Below are positions 58,838-64,000 of a stretch of DNA of 64,000 nucleotides, piece by piece. Position numbers and translations under genes: made by a program. The stretch is taken from the NCBI GenBank assembly GCA_963828555.1, contig CAWHEL010000005.1, positions 248,001-312,000 of the forward strand, read 5' to 3'. The notes beneath the pieces were generated by a model. The model searched no databases, was not told where the DNA came from, and saw only the letters and a program-made list of their open reading frames with translations. Source of the stretch: JADJPO01 sp963828555 (GTDB lineage: Bacteria > Actinomycetota > Actinomycetes > Actinomycetales > Kineosporiaceae). Each line of letters opens with the position of its first letter. Within the stretch, counting starts at the first letter, position 1.

Positions 58838-59918
58838 TCAGCACCAGGGCGCGGTCATCGTCCGCCGCTGCCCGGACCCCGTCCACGATCCGGTCGGCCG
58901 AACCGGCCAGCCCCTGTCCGACCGCACGTTCGGCCGCGCCCACCAGGCGGTCGATGCCCTGGGCGATGTCGCCGCCGCGGCGCTCGACCAGCCCGTCGGT
59001 GTAGAGCAGCAGCGCGTCGCCGCGCTCCAGCACACCGGAGTGCGGGCTGAAGTCGGGCCGGGTGACCACCCCGAGCAGCGGGCCCTGCACGGCGTCCGCC
59101 ACCAGCCACCTGCCGGCCCCGCTGCGATAGTGCGCCGCCGGCGGGTGCCCGGCCCCGCGCACCTCGAATGCGCCGGTCACCTGGTCCACGGCGAGGTGGA
59201 TGGCCGTGGCGAACCCCTCGGACCACCGCTGTCGCAGCAGGTACCGGTTGGCCTCCACCAGGAACTCCTCCCGCGGCAGCGCCCCGAGCAGCCCTCCGAA
59301 CGCACCGCTGAGAAGCAGGGAACGGGTACCCGCCGCCTGGCCCTTGCCGGAGACGTCGACCAGCACGATCTCCAGCCAGCGCTCGTCGGCCGAGGTGGAG
59401 GCGACCAGGAAGTCGCCCGAGAAGCTGTCGCCGTAGGCCGAGCGCAGCACCGTGTCCACCTGCCACCCCGGCGCCAACGGGGGGATCGTGGCCTGGGCCA
59501 GCAGCCGCTCGCGCAGGTCGACCAGCATCGAGTTGCCGAGCGACCCCTGGACACCGACCCGTTCTCGACCGCTGGCGTAGCCCAGCACGAGCACCCCGGT
59601 CATCGCCAGGGTGACCAGCACCCCGGGCTGCGGCGCGTCGGCCTGGCGCAGGGCGAGCGCGCTCGCCAGGGCCAGCGCCAGCACGCCGTAGTAGGCGACC
59701 AGGTAGCGCAGGCGAAGGAAGAACCCCCCGAGCATGGTCCAGACGACCACGGCGGCGGCGACGAACCAGCCGGGCCAGAGCACCGCGCCGATCGTGTAGC
59801 CCGCGGCGACCAGCGTGAGCAGGCCCAGCAGCACCGGCTGCGAAGTGGCCCATCGGCGCCCCCGCGCAGTCCGGCGTAACAGCACCGTGACCCGGCCCCG
59901 GCCGGTCCCGCTCTCCAC
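58824..59918 (-). CDS. membrane PP2C (SpoIIE/RsbU-type) phosphatase
   Basis: A 364-residue protein: about five helices in residues 20-135, then a PP2C domain. Metal-binding aspartates are in YGDSFSGDFLVAS and LLLYTDGLVERRGG; VLVDVSGKGQAAGTRSLLLS and FEVRGAGHPPAAHYRSG are typical. Such enzymes dephosphorylate anti-anti-sigma factors and so control alternative sigma factors; no partner is adjacent. GTG at 59918 is provisional (GTG 59885 is possible). It converges with the chorismate-lyase-like gene, overlapping by 14 bases. Confidence 0.88.
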   Translation of the reverse strand: MESGTGRGRVTVLLRRTARGRRWATSQPVLLGLLTLVAAGYTIGAVLWPGWFVAAAVVVWTMLGGFFLRLRYLVAYYGVLALALASALALRQADAPQPGVLVTLAMTGVLVLGYASGRERVGVQGSLGNSMLVDLRERLLAQATIPPLAPGWQVDTVLRSAYGDSFSGDFLVASTSADERWLEIVLVDVSGKGQAAGTRSLLLSGAFGGLLGALPREEFLVEANRYLLRQRWSEGFATAIHLAVDQVTGAFEVRGAGHPPAAHYRSGAGRWLVADAVQGPLLGVVTRPDFSPHSGVLERGDALLLYTDGLVERRGGDIAQGIDRLVGAAERAVGQGLAGSADRIVDGVRAAADDDRALVLITRG

Positions 59919-59968
59919 GGGCACCGACCTTATCCGCGACCTGCGACGTCTCGGGTGCCGCCCGGGGC

Positions 59969-60484
59969 TCAGCCCTCGCCGGACAGCGTTCCCGGGCCCG
60001 ACGGCGGAGCCGCGCCGGGAGGCAGCGCCGGAAGCAGACCGTCCCGCTGATAGGCGGTGAGCATGTCGATCCGGCGCTGGTGGCGGGGGTCGTGACTGAA
60101 CGGCTCGGCGAGGTAGGCGTCCACGAACGACGTGGCGTCGTCCTGCTCGTGCATCCGCGCCCCGACGGCCACCACGTTGGCGTCGTTGTGCTGGCGGGCC
60201 AGCCGGGCGGTCTGCACGCTCCAGGCCAGTGCCGCGCGGACGCCGTCCACCTTGTTGGCCGCGATCTGCTCGCCGTTGCCCGACCCGCCGATCACCACGC
60301 CGAGGCTGCCCGGGTCCTCGGTGACCGCGACCGCGGCACGCAGGCAGAACGGCGGATAGTCGTCCTGCGGGTCGAGGGCCCACGGCCCGTGGTCGACGAC
60401 CTCGAAGCCACGCCCGGTCAGGTGCGTGACCAGGTGCTGCTTGAAGTCGTATCCGGCGTGATCGGAACCCAGGTGAACGCGCAC
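59969..60484 (-). CDS. rpiB: ribose-5-phosphate isomerase B
   Basis: A 171-residue RpiB, interconverting ribose and ribulose 5-phosphates. SDHAGYDFKQHLV at the N-terminus, GVVIGGSGNGEQIAANKVDG with the active-site loop, and RQHNDANVVAVGARM. It has the mycobacterial-type Glu in GSGNGEQ in place of the cysteine of the E. coli enzyme. GTG at 60484. Neighbours match the M. tuberculosis order (rpiB, Rv2466c, pepN). Confidence 0.95.
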   Translation of the reverse strand: MRVHLGSDHAGYDFKQHLVTHLTGRGFEVVDHGPWALDPQDDYPPFCLRAAVAVTEDPGSLGVVIGGSGNGEQIAANKVDGVRAALAWSVQTARLARQHNDANVVAVGARMHEQDDATSFVDAYLAEPFSHDPRHQRRIDMLTAYQRDGLLPALPPGAAPPSGPGTLSGEG

Positions 60485-60504
60485 AGCCGTGATTCTGGCA
60501 GCTC

Positions 60505-61113
60505 TCAGTCGAAGATCGGGTCCTGGGTCCGACTGCGCTTGAGTTCGTAGAACCCGGGCACCGAGGCCACCGCCACCGAGCCGTCCCACAGCCGGGCGGC
60601 CATCTCCCCGCGCGGGGTCGGGGTGACCACCGGCCCGAAGAACGCGACGCCGTTCACGGCCACCACCGGGGTTCCCACGTCATCGCCGACCAGAGCCACT
60701 GCCTCAGCGGTTCCGGCGCGCAGCAGCTGATCCAGGCCGGGATCGCCGGCGGCGGCGATCAGTGCGGGCGGCAGGCCGACCTCGGCCAGAGACTCGGCGA
60801 AGACCTCGTTCCAGTCCTCGCGCCGCCCCGGGTGGAAGCGGGTGCCCATCGCCGTGTAGAGCGGCAGCAGCACCTCTTCCCCCTTCAGCTGCTGGGCCGC
60901 GGCGAGGATGCGCACCGGCCCCCAGCCCTTGACCATCAGCGCCTGGTAGTCCTCCGACAGGTCGCGCCCCTCGTTGAGCACGGACAGGCTCATCACGTGC
61001 CAACGCACGTCAACCGGGCGCACCACAGTGACCTCGAGCATCCAGCGCGACGTCATCCACGCCCACGGGCACAACGGGTCGAACCAGAAGTCGGCGACAT
61101 CTCGCTGGCTCAT
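60505..61113 (-). CDS. DsbA-family protein (mycothiol-dependent nitroreductase-like)
   Basis: A 202-residue thioredoxin-fold protein of the DsbA family. The active-site motif is DPLCPWAWMTSRW (Cys-Pro-Trp-Ala), with cis-Pro region VGTPVVAVNG and a helical insertion. It corresponds in motif and position to Rv2466c, a mycothiol-dependent enzyme that reduces nitro-prodrugs and helps oxidative-stress defence. ATG 61113 follows AGGAG. No signal peptide; cytosolic. Confidence 0.9.
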   Translation of the reverse strand: MSQRDVADFWFDPLCPWAWMTSRWMLEVTVVRPVDVRWHVMSLSVLNEGRDLSEDYQALMVKGWGPVRILAAAQQLKGEEVLLPLYTAMGTRFHPGRREDWNEVFAESLAEVGLPPALIAAAGDPGLDQLLRAGTAEAVALVGDDVGTPVVAVNGVAFFGPVVTPTPRGEMAARLWDGSVAVASVPGFYELKRSRTQDPIFD

Positions 61114-61232
61114 CGAAGGGCTCCTCTCGACTGCTGTCCCCGGGCCGAGAACGCAAGCGGTCAGCATGCCACTTCCTCGGCCGTGCGCCCCACACCGCGA
61201 CGCTGCGCCCTGTGGATGGCAGGATGCGCAGC

Positions 61233-63815
61233 GTGCCTGGGATCAACCTCACTCGTGACGAGGCGGCCGCACGCGCCGCCATGCTGTCGGTGTCCACCTA
61301 TGACATCGCCCTCGACCTGACCGGGAGCGAGACCTTCCGATCCCGCACCACGGTCCGGTTCACCTGCAGCCGGCCCGGCGCCGACACCTTCATCGACCTG
61401 ATCGCACCGACGGTGCTCGAGGTGGTGCTCAACGGGCGATCCCTCGACCTGGCCGCAGTGGTCAGCGAGGGCCGGATCGCGCTGCCCGGCCTGGCCGCGG
61501 AGAATGACCTGACCGTGGTCGCCGACTGCGCCTACATGAACACCGGCGAGGGTCTGCACCGGTTCGTCGATCCGGTCGACAAGGAGGTCTACCTCTACTC
61601 CCAGTTCGAGGTGGCCGACGCACGGCGGGTCTTCGCCTGCTACGACCAGCCCGACCTCAAAGGAACGTTCACCTGGACCGTGACCGCCCCGGGGCACTGG
61701 CAGTTGCTCTCGGTGTCCCCCACCCCGGTCCCCGAGCCCCACGGTGACGGCACCGGCGTGTGGCGGTTCGAGACCACGCAGCGGATGTCGACGTACGTCA
61801 CCGCGATCGTCGCCGGGCCCTACCAAGGCGTCCGGCAGGAGCTCGCCGTGCGTGACGGGCGCACGATCGGCCTGGGCGTCTTCTGCCGCGCCTCCCTGGC
61901 CGAGTACCTGGACGCCGACGCGATCCTCGACGTCACCCGGGCCGGCTTCGCGCACTACGAGGAGCTGTTCGACACCGATTATCCGTTCGCCAAGTACGAC
62001 CAGGTCTTCGTGCCCGAGTTCAACGCCGGGGCGATGGAGAACGCCGGGTGCGTGACCATCTACGAGGACTACGTCTTCCGCTCCAAGGTGCCCGAGGCGG
62101 CCGTCGAGCGCCGGGCCCTGACCATCCTGCACGAACTGGCGCACATGTGGTTCGGCGACCTGGTCACCATGCGCTGGTGGGACGACCTGTGGCTGAACGA
62201 GTCCTTCGCCGAGTACGCCAGCACCCGGTGCCAGGCCGAGACCACGCCCTGGCACAGTGCCTGGACGACGTTCCTGGCCGCGGAGAAGGCCTGGGCCTAC
62301 CGCCAGGACCAGCTGAGCTCGACCCACCCGATCGTGGCCGAGATCCGCGACCTGGCCGACGTCGAGGTGAACTTCGACGGGATCACCTATGCCAAGGGCG
62401 CCTCGGTGCTCAAGCAGCTGGTGCACTGGGTGGGCCAGGACGCCTTCGACGAGGGCCTGCGCGCCTACTTCCGCCGGCACGCGTGGGGCAACACCACCCT
62501 GGCCGACCTGCTCGCGGAGCTGACGGCCACCAGCGGGCGCGACCTGCGCGACTGGTCGGCCCAGTGGCTGCAACAGGCCGGGGTGACCACGATGCGCCCG
62601 GAGATCGCCGTCGACGCGGACGGCGTGATCACCGCTGCCGCCGTGCTGCAGGAGGCGCCGTCCTCGCACCCGTTCCTGCGCGCGCACCGGGTCGCCATCG
62701 GCGGCTACGACCTGACCGGCGGGAACGAGGCCGGCAACGGGGATGGCGGCGAGGCGTTGCGGCGAAGCTGGCGGATCGAGCTCAACGTGGACGGCGAGTG
62801 CACCAAGGTCGCGGAACTCGTGGGCCGACGTCGTCCGGACCTGTTGCTGCTGAACGACGACGACCTCGCCTACACCAAGATCCGGCTGGACGACGCCTCG
62901 ATGGCGACCGCGGTGGCCGGCCTGGCCCAGTTCGAGGATTCGTTGCCGGCCACCCTCGTCTGGGGCGCCGCGTGGGACATGACCCGCGACGGAGAGCTCG
63001 GCCCGCGCACCTTCATCGACCTGGTGCTGCGCCACCTGATGTCGGTGACCGACCCGAGCGTGCAGCAGAACCTGCTGCACCAGCTCACGGCCGCGCTCGG
63101 CGTCTACCTGGCGCCGCAGCACCGGGACGCCACCCGTGACGACGCCTCAGGCCGGCTGCTGGAGCTGTTGCGCCGGGCAGCGCCGGGCAGCGACGCCCAG
63201 TTGCTGCTGGCCAGGGCGTTCGCCGGCCAGGCCCGGCTCGCGCCGCATCTGGACGCCGTGGCCGGGCTGCTCGACGGGACAGCACCGATCACCGGTCTGG
63301 CGATCGACACCGAGATGCGCTGGACGCTGCTGTCCAGCCTGGTCGCCGCGGGGCGGGCCGGCGAGGTCGACATCGAGGCAGAGCAGGACCGCGACGACAC
63401 GGCGGCCGGCCGGCTGCGCGCGGTCAGCGCGCGGGCCAGCATCCCCACCCCGCAGGCCAAGCGCGAGGCGTGGGCGAGTGTGATGGCCACCGACGAGTTG
63501 CCGAACGCCGTCCAGGCGGCGGTGATCCGTGGCTTCGTCCGGGTGCACGAGACGGCGCTGCTCGAGCCCTACGTGGAGCCGTACTTCGCTGCGCTGGAAC
63601 AGGTCTGGTCGGAGCGGACCAGCGAGATGGCCTCCCAGATCGTGGAGGGCCTGTTCCCCTCGCAGCTGGCCAGCCCCGAGCTGGTGGCCAGAACACAGGC
63701 CTGGCTGGACACGATCTCCCCCGAGCCCTCCCTGGCCCGCCTGGTCGCCGAGGGACTGGACGGCCTCGTCCGCGCCCTCCGCGTCCAAACCCGCGACGCC
63801 GCAGACCCCACCTGA
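61233..63815 (+). CDS. pepN: aminopeptidase N
   Basis: An 860-residue M1 zinc metallopeptidase. The exopeptidase motif is FNAGAMENAGC, the zinc site HELAHMWFGD followed by LWLNESFAEYAS (distal Glu), and the catalytic Tyr region DGITYAKGASVLKQL. The ERAP1-like C-terminal domain completes the chain. Length is normal. GTG at 61233 (VPGINLTRDEAAARAAML) follows AGGA and matches mycobacterial starts; a GTG at 61212 is in frame. Divergent from the DsbA-family gene. Confidence 0.96.
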   Translation: MPGINLTRDEAAARAAMLSVSTYDIALDLTGSETFRSRTTVRFTCSRPGADTFIDLIAPTVLEVVLNGRSLDLAAVVSEGRIALPGLAAENDLTVVADCAYMNTGEGLHRFVDPVDKEVYLYSQFEVADARRVFACYDQPDLKGTFTWTVTAPGHWQLLSVSPTPVPEPHGDGTGVWRFETTQRMSTYVTAIVAGPYQGVRQELAVRDGRTIGLGVFCRASLAEYLDADAILDVTRAGFAHYEELFDTDYPFAKYDQVFVPEFNAGAMENAGCVTIYEDYVFRSKVPEAAVERRALTILHELAHMWFGDLVTMRWWDDLWLNESFAEYASTRCQAETTPWHSAWTTFLAAEKAWAYRQDQLSSTHPIVAEIRDLADVEVNFDGITYAKGASVLKQLVHWVGQDAFDEGLRAYFRRHAWGNTTLADLLAELTATSGRDLRDWSAQWLQQAGVTTMRPEIAVDADGVITAAAVLQEAPSSHPFLRAHRVAIGGYDLTGGNEAGNGDGGEALRRSWRIELNVDGECTKVAELVGRRRPDLLLLNDDDLAYTKIRLDDASMATAVAGLAQFEDSLPATLVWGAAWDMTRDGELGPRTFIDLVLRHLMSVTDPSVQQNLLHQLTAALGVYLAPQHRDATRDDASGRLLELLRRAAPGSDAQLLLARAFAGQARLAPHLDAVAGLLDGTAPITGLAIDTEMRWTLLSSLVAAGRAGEVDIEAEQDRDDTAAGRLRAVSARASIPTPQAKREAWASVMATDELPNAVQAAVIRGFVRVHETALLEPYVEPYFAALEQVWSERTSEMASQIVEGLFPSQLASPELVARTQAWLDTISPEPSLARLVAEGLDGLVRALRVQTRDAADPT

Positions 63816-64000
63816 ACCCCCTCCCCTCCCCCACCCCCCCTCCCGTCCCCTCCCACCGCCAAAGATTTGTGTGCGGTCGAACATGGTCTAGTAGCGCCAC
63901 ATCCACCGCACCGAATCGGTTATCCACAGGGGTCAAGCGGCAAGGGGGCAGGGCGGGGCGGGGTTTGGGTGTGTGGGAACTGAAGTTGCAGGGTCAGGGC
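63816..64000. other. window end, noncoding
   Basis: After the pepN stop there is a C-rich tract (63819-63858) and then lower-GC sequence; no gene or clear hairpin is visible before the window ends. Confidence 0.5.

Noticed and set aside
61161..63122. 653-codon minus-strand open frame opposite pepN
   Set aside because: Shadow of a confident aminopeptidase gene.

Overview
The window is high-GC actinobacterial chromosome (Actinomycetes). The gene order around nadD-rsfS, proA/proB-obgE-rpmA-rplU, rne, ndk-folC-ileS-valS, clpX-clpP2-clpP1-tig and rpiB-nitroreductase-pepN follows the conserved actinobacterial backbone, and several blocks match the Mycobacterium tuberculosis order I remember (Rv2419c-Rv2421c, Rv2439c-Rv2448c, Rv2457c-Rv2467). 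A T-box leader of the actinobacterial ileS type, class F sortase, DUF4233, TIGR03936/TIGR03960 and a ClgR-like site agree with this. I cannot place it at family level; the folC-ileS adjacency resembles Micrococcales or Kineosporiales rather than mycobacteria. Most starts were chosen from ribosome binding sites and ATGA/GTGA overlaps.

Layout. 0-4 kb: a DUF1206 membrane protein, the leftward group small membrane protein-nadD-rsfS-phosphatase, and a membrane GT2 glycosyltransferase. 4.1-5.1 kb: a two-gene nucleotidyltransferase (AbiEii-like) cassette between two near-identical hairpin repeats. 5.1-11 kb: methyltransferase, proA, proB, obgE, rpmA, rplU. 11.2-15.1 kb: a divergent subtilisin-like protease / TPR-CHAT (caspase-like) protease pair placed between rplU and rne, which are usually near neighbours. 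15.2-24.3 kb: rne, TIGR03936, sortase plus DUF4397 surface protein, an unknown membrane protein, TIGR03960, ndk. 24.4-36 kb: degenerate GGDEF protein, DUF4233, folC, ileS with T-box leader, a Pro/Thr-rich surface protein, MFS transporter, valS.

36-44.7 kb: an acetyltransferase-like protein, a membrane GGDEF-EAL protein, a broken EAL gene, an SDR enzyme, then the Clp protease and trigger factor genes with a ClgR-like palindrome. 45.4-50 kb: tRNA-Pro and tRNA-Gly; a perfect 40-bp copy of the tRNA-Gly 3' end recurs 4.3 kb downstream and delimits a small integrated island (integrase remnant, DUF2975 + HTH pair, GNAT, DUF6398 pair, UPF0158). 50.1-56.2 kb: accessory genes, including a frameshifted aminoglycoside-nucleotidyltransferase-like gene, a TetR-ACT-GNAT triple fusion, a beta-hydroxyacid dehydrogenase, an amidase and an ornithine cyclodeaminase homologue. 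56.2-64 kb: alpha/beta hydrolase with a perfect operator-like palindrome, histidine phosphatase-aroQ, a chorismate-lyase-like protein, a PP2C phosphatase, rpiB, DsbA-family protein and pepN.

The most likely candidate for an undescribed system is the cytosolic S8 protease/CHAT protease pair. Next are the tRNA-Gly island, the hairpin-bounded nucleotidyltransferase cassette and the TetR-ACT-GNAT fusion. Several long, near-perfect hairpins sit in intergenic gaps; one of them forms a small dispersed family.
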